DNA from: Scedosporium boydii
Taxonomy: Eukaryota > Ascomycota > Sordariomycetes > Microascales > Microascaceae
Direction of reading: 5' to 3'
Length of the DNA stretch: 64,000 nucleotides
Assembly (NCBI GenBank): GCA_002221725.1
Contig: NJFT01000081.1
Location: forward strand, 92,490 to 156,489
The stretch's first letter is position 1. Each line of letters begins with the position of its first letter. A program made the position numbers and the translations under genes. The notes under the pieces are model-generated. The model searched no databases. It had not been told where the DNA came from and worked only from the letters and a program-made list of their open reading frames with translations. This document shows positions 1-11,952 of this stretch, piece by piece.

Positions 1-937
1 GAATCCGATCCCAGCCAACCGATCCCAGCGGGTTCGGCGTTGGGTCTGACAGCCAGCAGGATCCTTCCATCCTGCCTGACACGCGCTCTGTGGGCCTCTT
101 TTTGTTGGTTCCCTCGTCTTTTTTTCCCGTTGGCGCCTCTGGAATAGTTTTTCTTGGCTGCTTTGTGGCTGTGGCAGGTCGGGCCTGCTTATACATAAGA
201 ACATCGAATGTCCCGAACAGGCACGTACTGCGAGCGATACCACTTCGCGCTTTACTTCGAAGTGTCTCAGTCTGCCTGGTTTGGTCAAGAGCGGAACGAG
301 CCTGCCGCGCCTAGATGAGGCCCTTGGCCTGGCGGGGATGCCACAAGGATGCCACGACGTAGCGTAAGAAGCAATGGCGCGATGGGGTGGAAGGATGGGG
401 AGGAGGGGATCATGACTGGTTCATTGTCCCCCAAAGGTGGATTCGACTTGTGAGAGAGATGAAGATCAGTGTGGCTTAAATCGCTCCGCAGGGAATTCGT
501 TGTCTCTCTCCACAATTGGCGTCGTGTTTTCGGGTTTCCTAGGCGCCGTGAAGCCGCCAGGAATGTTTGATGAACCCGTTGATTTTCTTTCTTACGATAC
601 CCATGTCCGAAATTAGTAGACATGCACAGAAACCCCCATCCATAGCCTTGCCCTAGTAAGTAGGTAGTTGCATGTCCTTCATTTTGTTCCGATCTTAGCC
701 AAACGCTTATGCTTTCCCTTCCCATGCTGAAATGAGAATTCCTAACCTTTAACATTTCCTGACTCTGTCCAAGATGCAGTCGACAGCGACATACCCCTAA
801 CAATATTCTACATTTCATTCTATCGTGGCTTGTTCTGTTTCTTCTCTTCCCTTTCAGCCACTCCTTTGACACCCCTGGCCGACCCTGTAGCCTGTGCTAC
901 TTCCTAATCTCAACGCCATCTTGTCACCACTTCCATC
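1..937. other. Intergenic / upstream region
   Basis: I see no gene here. The longest open frame (about 285-872, minus) has no family resemblance and no clear exon structure. The last 80 bases before the ATG at 938 are pyrimidine-rich, as expected of a fungal core promoter and 5' UTR for the next gene. Confidence 0.5.
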
Positions 938-2290
938 ATGGGTCGTCATCGAGCCCACGCGCGATTCGACCGCGCCGAGTGGCGCCTCAGATATCTGGTG
1001 CCCCTCTGGATCCTCCAAATTCTTCTCTCCATTGCCATATTAGCACTCTTCGCTGCGAGATTACGTTCCACACTGGAAGCATGGAAGCAAGGCGGAGGTG
1101 AGGGGGGATTTCCTCTTTTCGTCGTCATGTAAGCGCCTTCTCTTGCTCTCCTCTCTTGTCGCTGTCGTTGTTGGCGACCTTGCCAACATCCGTCTTTCTC
1201 CTGTGTTGGTTGTTCTTGTTTTACTGACATCGCTGGCTTCCTCAAAGTTGGGAATGCTCAAACCTCGCCCTGGGGGTCGTCGCACCCTGTCTTGCAGGCT
1301 ACGAGATCTTTAGATTCGTCCAAGAAACCTTGACACCCCGAACTGTACTCACCACCCAATTCATCACGTTCGGCGTCGCAGCCGCCGCCCTCACCCTCAG
1401 TATCTTCGTTCACATTCAACGACGTGTACCTGGCAAAGACTCTGTCATCGGGCTCATCCTCAGCTCAGTCGCCGTGTAAGTATCTCTCTCTCTCTCTCTC
1501 TCTTCTATTCTTGAGCACCATATATCTTTCATATCTCAAAGAGGCTAACCAGACGTTAAACAGCGCCGCCTCTCTCATCCCCGCCCTCTACGCCCTCCGC
1601 AACCACCGCCGCCTCGCCTCCTACGACGAGCTCACCTACCCCACCAACACCAAACCCTACGGCTTCTTCGCCGACCCCGAAAGCCAGCAACACCTCGACC
1701 GCTCCTCCCGCGCCTCCATCATCAGCACCCTCTCGGGCGAAAACATCCCCTCCGCGCGACGCATCTCCTCCGCCTCTTCCATCCTCAGCATCCGCCGGCT
1801 ACCCTCCGCGGCGACGAATCCTCCCTCCCTTGCACCACCCACCGTGACCACGACGATCTCGGTAACGTCCTCGCCCGCGGGGGCGCCAGCACCACTGGTA
1901 CCGTCAGCATGCGAGACCGTGCCGTTGCAGGATCTAAGTAGGCATCATTCAGTGTACAACCACGAGAGGGATACGCAGTTCGACGAGTACGTCTCGGCGC
2001 GGAACTCGCAGCTTTCTTTCCGCGAGCACGTAGATCAGGCGTTCGGGGCCGAGCTGGGGTGGAATTTGGGCGCTTCTCCTTCCGCGCTAGCGGAGGGCTT
2101 GAATAGGAAGGGGAGCGTGGTGAGTTCGGGCACGTTAGGGTCGGGCGGTGTTACGGTTGCTAGGGTGCCAAGCAGCACTGCGCACTCGTTGGGGGCGGTG
2201 CCTGAGGAGGTGGAAGAGAGGAGAGGTGATGTGAGAAGGGGAGAGGAGGATAGGGCGAGGGAGGCGTTGTTGGGGGAAGGGAGGCATTAG
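938..2290 (+). CDS. Hypothetical four-TM membrane protein with Ser-rich tail
   Basis: Exons 938-1128, 1248-1475 and 1564-2290 join in phase (GTAAG donors, CTGAC branch site near 1224) to give 381 residues. The N-terminal third holds four likely membrane segments: one in exon 1 (about residues 15-38), two in exon 2 (one after the ECSNLALG motif, one around TTQFITFG) and a fourth across the exon 2/3 junction. The remaining 235 residues look cytosolic. They are rich in Ser, Arg and Glu with several SxxS stretches, which suggests a phosphorylated tail. The spacing resembles fungal integral membrane proteins of unknown function, and I do not recognise a named family. Both introns are clear because the hydrophobic segments continue only in the spliced frame. 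A CT repeat (1483-1503) lies in intron 2. The start is the first ATG of exon 1, after a C/T-rich leader. Confidence 0.75.
1483..1503. repeat. CT dinucleotide repeat in an intron
   Basis: About ten CT units directly follow the 5' splice site of intron 2 of the four-TM membrane protein gene. It is a probable length-variable microsatellite. Confidence 0.8.
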
Positions 2291-2980
2291 AGATGTGATA
2301 CAATGTGGTGCGGCATCATGATGATATTCTTCGCTTTTTCTTGTCCTCTTCTTTTCCTTTTTCGAGCTAGAGAAATCGGAGGGTTTGATCTTGGAGTTGT
2401 GTTTGGAGGGTGTTGTTCTGGTCGGCGTTGGTGTCTTGATTTTTGGGACGTGTTTTAGACGATATACCATTTATTTTATTTTATTTCATTTTATTTTCCA
2501 AATTTGTTTTTCGAGATTTGTTTTCTCCATTCTACTCAATTTCGAAGGCATCAAGGCATGCATCAAGGCATCCTCCCATTGCATCTCCTTGGCCCGGCAC
2601 CCTTGTTCGTGCGGCCCCTGCTACCTAGTTTAGCCTCCGCCTCGCCGACTCCCGGTGAGTCAACCGGAGGATTTCGACGAATCTGGGAAGATGAGCATGA
2701 TCATTGTGTTCGGGAAGCAGCCATGTCGCCGATGAGATTGAGATGCATGGAATCGGTTGGATATCGTTGGATTTTCAAGATGTAGGCAGGGACCACGAGA
2801 CAGCGAACATATTGAGAAGTTGAGGTTTTCAGAGAGTTTATTGAGAAGCCGCTGAGTTATAAAATCTTAGTCAATTTCACCGATTGATCCAATTTGTGTG
2901 CCCTCCACTCACGCAACATCTCATCTCAACTTGATTTATCTCATCTCATCTCATCCTCATAAATCACCAGATCATCAAAC
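2291..2980. other. Intergenic region between two plus-strand genes
   Basis: It holds the 3' UTR of the upstream gene, including a T-rich stretch near 2465-2520, and the promoter of the HNH gene. Imperfect ATCTC pentamer repeats occur at about 2918-2956, just before the start at 2981. No coding signal seen. Confidence 0.5.
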
Positions 2981-3841
2981 ATGTCCTCTCATTACTTCCC
3001 CGACGCCGTCTCGGCCAGAAACTACGACATCTTCCGAGACTGTCTCGCCCCGGCCATACTTCTCCGTCTCGCCACCCCGGCCGCCAAACCGCGCCGTCGT
3101 CAACGCCGTCAACGCAACAAAACCACCTCCGCATCGGCATCAGCATTGGCCTCGGAAACACCGAGCACGGACACGGACCCGGCGCAGTCCGCCGCCCCCA
3201 CCCCGGACACACCGGACACACCCTCTGACGATGCCTCCACCGCCACCCAAGACCTCTCCGAATTCATCGATTACATCGCCCACTCGACCTTCACATCCCT
3301 CCCCGACCCCCTCCAATCCCTCACCTACTACATCTGGACCTCCTCCTCCCTAGAGGACAAATACCCAAGCCCCCTCACCGGCCAATGGATCGCCGACAAC
3401 CTCCTCCCCAGCCTCGACCCAAGCATCGAAGCCTCCCTCTCCACGTACGGGATAACCACAGCGACGCAGACCCCGCAAGAATTCCTCGCCCCCGTACTAA
3501 CGAATTACTTCTCCGCCATCGCCACCCCGCCCCCGCCGCCGAGATCGACGAAAGTCGACGCCGAGGGTTGCGAGATTTGTGGTAGGGATTGGATCAACCT
3601 GTCGTATCACCACTTGATACCCAGGATGGTGCATGACAAGGTCGTCAAGAGGGGGTGGCATAAGAAGGAGGATTTGGAGAACGTCGCGTGGCTTTGCGGC
3701 GCTTGTCATCGGTTTGTGCATTCGTTCGCTGGGCATGAGGAGTTGGCGAGGGAGTATTTTACGGTGGAGAGATTGTTGGCTGAGGACAAGGTTCAGGAGT
3801 GGGCTGCTTGGGTTGGGAGATTGAGATGGAAGAAGAGATGA
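2981..3841 (+). CDS. HNH-type zinc-binding domain protein
   Basis: Single-exon gene of 286 residues. The N-terminal part is basic and Ser/Thr/Pro-rich (about residues 35-75). The C-terminal 90 residues carry an HNH-like metal site: C197-x2-C200 (CEICGRDW), then HHLIPRM with H210 and H211, then C239-x2-C242-H243-x3-H247 (CGACHRFVH). This layout matches a lineage of fungal HNH-domain proteins that is widespread but functionally uncharacterised. Known HNH domains are metal-dependent nucleases. The HH-L-P core is kept here, so nuclease activity is possible but unproven, and the Cys/His set could equally be structural. The middle region (FIDYIAHSTFTSLPDPLQ) looks helical. The ATG at 2981 is the first in frame and sits just after an ATCTC-rich leader. 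A nuclear location would fit the basic N-terminus, but that is inference. Confidence 0.75.
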   Translation: MSSHYFPDAVSARNYDIFRDCLAPAILLRLATPAAKPRRRQRRQRNKTTSASASALASETPSTDTDPAQSAAPTPDTPDTPSDDASTATQDLSEFIDYIAHSTFTSLPDPLQSLTYYIWTSSSLEDKYPSPLTGQWIADNLLPSLDPSIEASLSTYGITTATQTPQEFLAPVLTNYFSAIATPPPPPRSTKVDAEGCEICGRDWINLSYHHLIPRMVHDKVVKRGWHKKEDLENVAWLCGACHRFVHSFAGHEELAREYFTVERLLAEDKVQEWAAWVGRLRWKKR

Positions 3842-4112
3842 GAGTAGTTTGCAGTTTTGGAACGAAGATGGGCGGACTTTTCAGATAAAGTAGATTCGCT
3901 ATTGCTTAAGATAAATTCATGGATGGTCACTTTGGTCGATCAATACCAAGGTAGATCAATGGATCAATGTGTATTTGCATTTCGCATCATATGGAGCGTT
4001 AAGAAAGCCCTCGTGTCATAAATATAAAGCATATCTCAATGGCAGGAAGTCGACACATTCCGACTCTCTCCGTCAATTTTCAACCTCGACGCTCCCCATC
4101 TCGAGTCATCCA

Positions 4113-5272
4113 TTACAAGAGATCCAAAATGCCAGTGGCAGCATCACTGGTGTTGGTGCCGAAATAGTTAGGGACGGTCTAGACGGAAGGAAACGAAACC
4201 CCGTTAGCATAATCCAGACTTGGTAGAGAAGGAAGAGAGAAAGAAACTCACCTGGAGATAGAGAACGCCATCCTCAATCACGGGCTCGTTATAAGTGGAC
4301 TTCTCCAACTTATCCACCACCCTGAACGCAATCTCACCCTTCTCAACCACCTCGTTGAATCCCTCCTGCAACATATCATCGCCATCAAATTTCTGATACT
4401 TCAACTGGCTCACGAGCCCCTCGAAGTAGTACTTCAAGAACGATCCCAAGTTGCTATCCCAATCATCCCTGTCCATCTTGCTGCTCTTCAACTTATCGAA
4501 CACGGCCACCCAGTTAGGGTTCAGCTTCAAGTTCTCATTGTTGAGAATCTTCTGCACCTCCTTCGTCAACTTCTCGATCTCGGGCTCGACCTCGCGGATA
4601 CCCTTCCGCGCGAGGTAGTTCAGCGTGGCGGCCTCAGCCTGGTCCGCCTTGTTGAGCGCCTTCTCGAAGGTGTAGTAGCCCACGGCGTCGCTGATGTTGG
4701 TGCCCAGGTAGGTCTCGGAGAACAGGATGCGGAGCTTGCCGTCTGTGATGTCGCAGCCGCAGTAGGTGTTGGCGCCGGCTTCGTCGAAGTCCATGGTGAT
4801 GACGTGCGCGGGGATGAGGGTGTTGATTTCGGAGGCGCCTTCATCGCCATGCTTGGCGGCGAAATCCTTCAGGTAGCTGATGGCGCTGGAGAAGTACCTG
4901 TGAGGAAGGGATGTTTAGTATTAATGATTCGAGTGGTGCTTCGTACACGCAAATTTGAGGAAGAGAACAGAATGGTAAATCTCACTCGTGGAGGACGCTG
5001 CCGATAGAGTTCTTGCCCCAGTCGCTGGTAGCATAAGGGTAGACGGCCAAGGGATCGGCCTCGATGGTCCACTCGGTTCCGAGGGCTTCGCTGAGCTTCT
5101 TCTCCAAGTCGGCCTTCTTGGCATCCCACTCGTCCCGAACTACATCAAGAGTCAGCATGCGGATGGTCTCTCTTCAAGGAGGATAGCCTCGTCTTCGAGT
5201 CGGGCTTCGGAACTTACTGTTCTTTCGGACGGCGAGGGGGAGCTTCTCGGCGGGAGGAAGACGGGTAGGCAT
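4113..5272 (-). CDS. Conserved-looking hypothetical protein (306 aa)
   Basis: Four exons on the minus strand: 5218-5272, 4986-5139, 4252-4897 and 4113-4178. Introns of 78, 88 and 73 nt have GTAAGT, GTGAG and GTGAG donors and keep the frame throughout, giving 306 residues. The N-terminus begins MPTRLPPAEKLPLAVRKN. The protein is soluble, mixed alpha/beta and acidic, with no signal peptide or membrane segment. A likely helical stretch (EVEPEIEKLTKEVQKILNN) lies in the second half. Tidy splicing, high-quality codons and lack of low complexity argue for a real, expressed cytosolic protein, but I do not recognise a family. If the last intron were retained, the C-terminus would change to a short hydrophobic tail ending at 4204. 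The spliced tail ending LDLL is preferred because its donor, branch and acceptor are all good. Confidence 0.75.
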
Positions 5273-6619
5273 TTTGGGATTGTATTGAAAAGGAGGAAAA
5301 AAAATAGAAGTTCAAACTTTCGAGTGAAAGAGAATTGGAGATGCGGAAAAGTTGAGATGAGTGGAATGTGTCTGATTCCTCATCTCCAACTCTGCTGGGG
5401 AAAGCTCCCCATCTTATAGACAAGATCCATCAAGGTAGAAACCAGCCCATCTCGACATACTCCTTCCTCCTCTCCACCGCTCATTTCTCTCCCAAGATTC
5501 CCAACCATGGGGAACCCCTCTAGCTTCCCCCTTTCCCTCTTCCACCCTAGTTCTTTTCGTCCGATCCTTCCGTCACATCCCATCACCGGTGCCTGCCTCG
5601 GACCTCGTACTTCCCACGACTGCATCAAGGATGGCGGAGCTAAGAGAAACCCTGCTCCGCTTGCAAGCACCTTCGTGCCTTCGTGTGAAATCAACCCAAA
5701 CCTTCCGCATGGCCATCCCTCGCGAAACCCCCGCCCCTAACTAAAATCGGCTCAAAACCCAGGGACCCAAACACGCCTCCTCATGCAGGAGTCCTAAAGT
5801 CCTAAAACGAAATTGGGGAGGCAGGAGGGGGTTTCCTAGCCCGTGAGAGGTCCAAAGTGTAGAAAGTGTGGAGAAGGGCGTTTAAACACCACGCGAACTA
5901 CAAGTGTTCCCCTCATCTTATCTTCATCAGAAGATGGTGCCTGGCCTAGTCTAGGCCTTTAAGGCTTGGCGCGGACCTTTGTTTTCTTGTTCAAAGAAGG
6001 TGTGGAGAGAACCACGCTGACCCTCGATTGGACGAGGACGAACACCTTTTCCGCCCTGCGTTAGCATGGGGTTCCAACTCGGAGTTCAGCATGTTTCCGA
6101 GCCCCGCTCATTTGTTCAGCCCTTCTGGGCTAGGAAAAAGGGTCCCGGGATGGGTTTGACTTCGTATGACGCACGCGGTGAGCAGATTCCACCCCCTTGC
6201 TCCAGGGGTGAACCCCTCAAAGACCCTAGGCTAGTGGAGTTTGGCTAGGCGCTAAGCGCAAGTAGGCGTGAGGCAGTGACATGCTGCAGCATCCGGGTGT
6301 TGGGAGCTCAGCTTGGGGCTGAGCGGCACCCTTGGAGCTTGGCGCCGCGGGGGAAAATTATTAGGCAGGCAGGACAAGGGAGCTCGAGCTCGAGGGGATG
6401 GAGGTGAAGGAGACGGAAGCTATCCGCACTTTCTTATCAATTACAACTTGATGGTTTTCTCCTTGTCGATCAATGTGGATGAGGAAAGCAAACACATTCA
6501 ACTGAGACGAACTCGAGTCTAGACTCGCCGAAACATCTCATCATTGCATTGCAGTCTGGGCATCATTCCCTTCCCAACAAACCGTTACTCAATTCACCCG
6601 CCTTCAAGCTCTCATCACA
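5273..6619. other. Divergent intergenic region
   Basis: It separates a minus-strand gene starting at 5272 from a plus-strand gene starting at 6620, so it holds both promoters. Short open frames are present but none has coding character. No RNA gene was recognised. Confidence 0.5.
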
Positions 6620-7935
6620 ATGGCCACCCTGTAAGTTCCCCAACTCCGAGCTCGGAAAATCCGGCCATCTCCTCCTCGCGCCATCTTCTCATCCTTTCAA
6701 CAGTACGCTCAAAGTAAAAGTCGCTATCCGCGACCACTGGGAGAACCCCGAAAGTGCCGTGCAAGCCTCCCTCGCCAAACTCCACTCCATCATCGGCTAC
6801 GAGGTCTCCATCAACCCGGAATGGCCCCTCCTCCTCGCCGCTCTGGGAGACCACTACAGCGACAAGGGCAACTTCGTGTCGGCCGTTGCTGGTGTCGTCA
6901 AGGCCTGGAGCGAGGCAGCCGCGCAGCTTCTCGAGGATGATAACAATGAGGAGTGGACGGAGGAGGTGCTCGATAAGCTCAAGGAATCGGGCTCGAGATT
7001 GAGATTGATCCTCGAGGTGAGTTGAACGAGGGGCTCAGTCATGCATCGGAGCGTGCTTGCGCATGGCTGATACGAAAGATCTTTTCTAGGCTTCCAAATT
7101 AGAAGATGCCTCGACCACCTGGAACCCCGTCCAGGAAGCCTTCGTCATCTCCCTCCCCAGCACCCAAGTCACCAACCCTCTCTCCTACATTAGCCCCTTC
7201 CAAGCCCACCTCCTCACCGCCTTCGACGAGAAAAAGGCGGCACCCACGGTCCCTGTCCTGCATGACTCTGGCCACTCAGATATCCCTGGTGGCCCCGGCG
7301 ACGACTGGGCCTCCATAGTGGTCGAGCCCGTCGTCAAGACCTCCATCAGTCCAACCCCCTCGTCACAGCGCCGAGCGCCCAACGTGGAGTACATCCCAGA
7401 CATCAACTCCGTCCCTCGTCCCGATGAACTCCTCCTTCGACCCCCCTACCATCTTATTGTCCTTGCCCGCAGCCTCAACGAGATCGAGATCCAGTGCAGC
7501 CACAGTCCAACTCTGAAATTCCTTTCGGCTTATCTGGCGAAATGGTGCCGTACCAATCACCAGCTGCACAATAAGGTCAGTTATCTCTCGCATTCTATCT
7601 CTGGCCTCCCCCCGTCCCAATCCGTAGTTCATCCTCGCCATCCCGACATTTAAATCCCTCCCACTTAATGTACTCGTTTGCTTTCCCTCACTGACAGCAT
7701 GTTAACATCCTCATAGCCCCCATCCGTGGAATCCAATCTTCACCAGTCTGCCTACGGCCTCGGAACGTGGCACGACCGCCTCACGCTCTATGCCGAAAAT
7801 CGCTACAGTGGCGGTCATTTCATCACTCCGCCTATTATCCTTTCACTTGTCGAAAGCTTGCTGGGTTATGAACTGACATACCAAGAGAGCTCGCGTTGGG
7901 TGTACCGGAAAGACACTCCGTTCAAGAATTTGTAG
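6620..7935 (+). CDS. Hypothetical protein (342 aa)
   Basis: Exons 6620-6630, 6704-7016, 7090-7575 and 7717-7935, all in phase, give 342 residues. The first exon is only 11 nt (ATG GCC ACC CT, then GTAAGT), so the frame reads MATLTLKVKVAIRDHW. The 6704-7016 exon continues upstream as an open frame, but using that would ignore a good donor and acceptor pair. The protein looks soluble, with an acidic helix (EDDNNEEWTEEVLDKLKE) around residues 80-100 and a Trp/Tyr-rich C-terminal part (AYGLGTWHDRLTLYAENRY). No domain recognised. It is the divergent neighbour of the 306-residue unknown and convergent with the type I membrane protein gene. Confidence 0.7.
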
Positions 7936-8363
7936 ATAAATAGGAATGAGTAACTGGCCACTCGTGTGAATGTCTAGAAATGATGTGTAAGGGAGGAAGC
8001 CATGTGTAAAGTTGATGTGTCTATTAGCGAGAAGAGAAGAAAAGATGAATATACGGAAGCTGCACACACGCCAACACGCCAATTCCACCCTCGACATATC
8101 TGAAAAAGACAAAATAACAAGTCCGCTCGAGAACACACCAAGCAAAGGGATATAATGCGTGCCTCATACAATTACACAAACCGCCAGAGCCCAATTCCTT
8201 TCCCCATTTTATCATCCTCTCTCCCCCGCCCGGTAAAACAAGAAATGGAAAGAAAAAAAAAAATGCAATAAAACAAGACTCACGCTTCAACCATCTGATG
8301 AAAATCATGAACTGAGGTTTACTCGGATTTTCGCCCAGAATAGGCAGCCTGCTGGTGTTGTCG
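7936..8363. other. Convergent intergenic region (3' UTRs)
   Basis: It lies between two convergent stop codons. A/T-rich and purine-rich stretches (for example an A-run near 8250) fit 3' UTRs and polyadenylation signals. No gene seen. Confidence 0.5.
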
Positions 8364-9463
8364 TCACCTACGCCCCCTTGGTGGAATCGGTGGGGTATCT
8401 TCACCTGCTGTTGTCGGCGGGGGTGGGGAGACAAGGGGACTCTCCTCGCTTATGCTCGATGCAGTGGTTCCCTTCATGAGCATGGGTGAGACCCCTACCT
8501 CCGACCTCTCCCCGACCATGGTGTCGGTCTCAGACCGCACGCTCATACTCAGTTTTCTTCTCCTCTCAATATCCTGCTCCCTTTGCTTCTCTTTCTCCTT
8601 CTCTTCTTGCTCTTGCTTCTCCCTCTGAGCAAGTAGCTCACCATAGGTTGACTTAAACTCATGGAAACCTTGCATCGAGGAAACATGGGGCGTTGGCGGC
8701 AGCACGGGGGCCCTAGAGTCGCGAACAGTGGCTGCAAGCTCCTCGTTACGTTTCTTGAGAGCCTGAATGTGGCGAAGTAGGAAGAGAATGGCGCCAAGGG
8801 CAATGAGCATGACGAAGAGTATAGATACGGCCATGGCAATCCAAACGTATGATGGAATCATCTTCTGGACGCGAACAGACTCGACAGTCGCTGTTACCGT
8901 GGTCATCTGGGACGGGTCTGTGATAGAGGCTGCAAGTGATACGTTAAAGGCGCTGGAAGTGCCACAGCAAGCGTCGCTGTCTCGACCGCAGCAGAAGGTG
9001 CCGTCACCGCAGGATGTAAGAGTGGCAGATCCATTGAATGAGCCGTTCTGAGAATCTGTCTGTCAGCATGTGACCCTCCTTCATGACGTTTCAACTGCAT
9101 AAGGGTTTGCACGCGTACCTCGTCGTCATCGATGCAAAAGTTCAAACACGCAGGGTCGCTCCACGAGGAATCAGTACAGAACCCTCGTCTCACTATATCT
9201 CCCTGAACACAGAGCCCTCTAGCGTCGCACAGCTCCTTCGTTTCCGGAACAGCGTTGAGGCGGCAGCAGCTCGAAAACATGCCGGGGTCTGTTAACACGC
9301 CGAGATTGTTGCAAGGCCGATAGCTGTCGTCAGCCAGGGTGACTCCGTCGGGGGCATAGCAGGGAACCTCTGGTCTCGGTGGGGCGGCGTCCTGGGCGAG
9401 TATGGAGGAGGCAGTAGAGAGGAGGAGGAGGATGGATATCGGTGGCAGAAATGGTGGCAACAT
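8364..9463 (-). CDS. Type I membrane protein with Cys-rich ectodomain
   Basis: Two exons (9119-9463 and 8364-9047, 71-nt intron) give 342 residues. Residues 1-23 form a signal peptide (MLPPFLPPISILLLLSTASS, with likely cleavage after ILA). The ectodomain to about residue 180 has some 15 Cys, including paired CC at FSSCCRLN, FCCGRD and ACCGTS, and NGS/NVS sites for N-glycosylation. A single membrane helix lies at about 183-206, followed by a basic stop-transfer segment (RHIQALKKRNEE). The cytosolic tail has a charged coiled-coil-like stretch (about 245-265) and a Pro-rich end (PPIPPRGRR) that could bind SH3 domains. This layout is common among fungal surface proteins, including candidate cell-wall sensors, but the ectodomain does not match the WSC domain as I know it. 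Ligand and role are unknown. Confidence 0.8.
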
Positions 9464-11952
9464 CGTGTACGGAGTCTCTCGAATATTGATGTCTTGGTTC
9501 TAAACGTTTCGATGGTATTATGGCCTCGGGCCCGGTATTGCGGCTCTAGAGATAGACGGAAGGGGAAGGAAATGATATAACGAACGTGTTACTCGGGCAA
9601 ATGAAAGACATCACCACAACTGATGCATACCAGTGATGAACAGACGGAAGAGAAAAGAATGTAGAGTTCTCACTCGGATGACATCTTCAAAAGCTGGAGA
9701 GATAAGAGAGATCAAATGATGTATTATGGAAAGATTGTTGGGGAGAGAAGAAAAGAAGCAGAGAAGGGGAGAAGGAGAGAAGGAGAGACCAGAAGAGCAG
9801 AGAAGAAGCAACAAGTGGGCACCTCCTTCCATATCTTTACTATGGGCAGAGGTCACCCTCACTTACACTTACGCCTTCCCAGCCTTCTTCTTCATTTCTT
9901 CATTCGGCTGCCGCACCTTCCATCCCCTTCCCTCCCTTCGCCTCACACCTTCCCCGACGAATCCCCATCGTCTCCCCCCTTCCTCATTTTCATCATCCGT
10001 CCAGTGTACGCCAATTGCAGTCCTCGTCTTCCAAACATCAATGACTTCTTCCCGCCGCAGACGAGATGAGGCTGAATTCAATTAACGTTTTACTTTCATC
10101 TGAACAAAACTCATCCATGCCGGCGATCACTGGAGAGTCTAGTATAGAGCTCGACCTGCGGCACAGGGAATCACGATGGTCCTGGCGCCAACCGTTGACC
10201 TGACGCATGAAATGATCTCCGTGACCCATGGTTGTGAGACGCGAACATGTCCGGCTTCAGATAGGTCGAACGCAGCGGGCCCGCGAGTACGAAACGGTAG
10301 CGAACGATGTGACGACATTGGCTGGATTAGAGGTGGAAAGGCTCGAGATCTCCGGGATTTTCAGAGCGCCAGTATTACTTTACCATCACTGTTGCTGTTC
10401 TTTCTGCGGAGAATTTTTATCGTCTATATTTCCTCACTACTACACTACGAAAAGAAAAAAAAAATGAGAAGTGTGTCCTGGCTAATTCTTGGTTTTGTTA
10501 GCTGAAAGACTACGGAGACTTTTCCTGTCGAAAAGATCAATGGATGAAACTCCAAGATCCGGAAGCGGGAATCCACAAGAAGCCTCCGAACGGATCGTCC
10601 GGTAGGTGTGGACGAAACCGGCCGCTATTGGCTCGTCATACCTGGCGACACCCTCTCGTCTTCGATAAAGAGTAGCGAGATCCCGATTGAGTGGTTGTGT
10701 GAAGCAGGATGGTGCAGAATTCCAGTCTCTCCCCGACTTGAAGATTCCTCAAGTCCCTGCGAGAACTTAAGAGTAATTTCGATGGGTACTCTGTGTTAGC
10801 ATGTCAATGGAGGTAAGCATTCCCTTCGCTTCGGGACGAGGAACTCGAGGGGATAGAAAGGCGATCAAGCGTTGAAACCAACTGTTTTGCAGCCTGTACG
10901 TCCCGTTCTCCAGCATGGTCTTTCGATGAGGGGGGATCATGAGTTGCGGACCGCTCAAGGCCAAAATCTGGCTCGTGTTGTAAAAGGAGGAAGGGGGAAA
11001 AAAAAAAGCCAACCTCAACATCAGGCGAGTTCAGTGGGACGACAAGAGGGGAACCGGAGAGGGACCACTCACCTGATACAACTTATAGGCATTGATCGTC
11101 CAGCCCATATTCTTGCCTCTATTCCTACCGGTATTAAGACTCTTCAACGTGATCGTCCTTGGCTCTCGCTGGGGCCTACATCATTCTCTGTCGATTAGAG
11201 CAGCATCACGCGTCCCCAGGCCGTTGAGTTACTGACATCCATTCGGATCTGCGCGTTTCTCTCAAGCCTGAATTCTCAGAGGCAGTCCGGCGAAGAACCT
11301 TATTGGGCTTCATTAAAGAGACCATGGAGCAAAGCTGCTAGATCCTGGGCCAGATGGTTTTCTCGGGTCGTTTTCAATTCTTCATTGCTGGCCAAATTTG
11401 ATTTATGGGTTTCCAAATTGATGTCTGTCACATCTGTTATCTGTTTGAACAACACCACAGAATCATCACCGTCCTTCACAGCACAGCTAACTGCCCTTGA
11501 GTTCGATTGGAAGGACACCGCCACTCTGACAGTGAAAACAGGAAGTATTTGATATGAGAAAGGAAAGAGAGGAACCAGAAGTCAGAATAAAAATAATGAG
11601 AAGAGAAAAAAATAAACACGGAGAGAAGACCGGACGTCTTATAGCTATCGCCGCTCGCTTCAAGTTAACAATGGTTAGACATGGAGCAACTTGACTCTGT
11701 TTAACGCGCCAACATAGTGTTGGATTTTCCTGTGTGCGACTCTATCTTTCTTTTCTCTCTCTCGCCAGGCCTCCTAATACTCGGGCATCTCAAGCATAGT
11801 ACACATGCTCCATGCATCGCGTCTCGTTGATCGCGTTGTGTCTCTTTATTCTCGCTCTCACTTACACGAGCCACCTTCTTGATATAAGCTAAAGGGCAAC
11901 CGCCAATTCCCCCAAACCTCTTTTCCTCCTAGAGCCCGTTATTGTCCCCTTT
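9464..11952. other. Long intergenic region (2.5 kb)
   Basis: No convincing gene. A purine-rich tract (about 9725-9815) is followed by a pyrimidine-rich tract (about 9880-9990). An open minus-strand frame at 11300-11524 has no ATG and stays unassigned. It contains the promoter of the type I membrane protein and the 3' flank of the hydrolase. Confidence 0.45.

Noticed and set aside
285..872. 195-codon minus-strand open frame in the first kb
   Set aside because: Odd composition, no domain, and overlaps the promoter region of the first gene.
11300..11524. 75-codon minus-strand open frame preceded by a splice-acceptor-like site
   Set aside because: No ATG, no upstream exon found, no domain.
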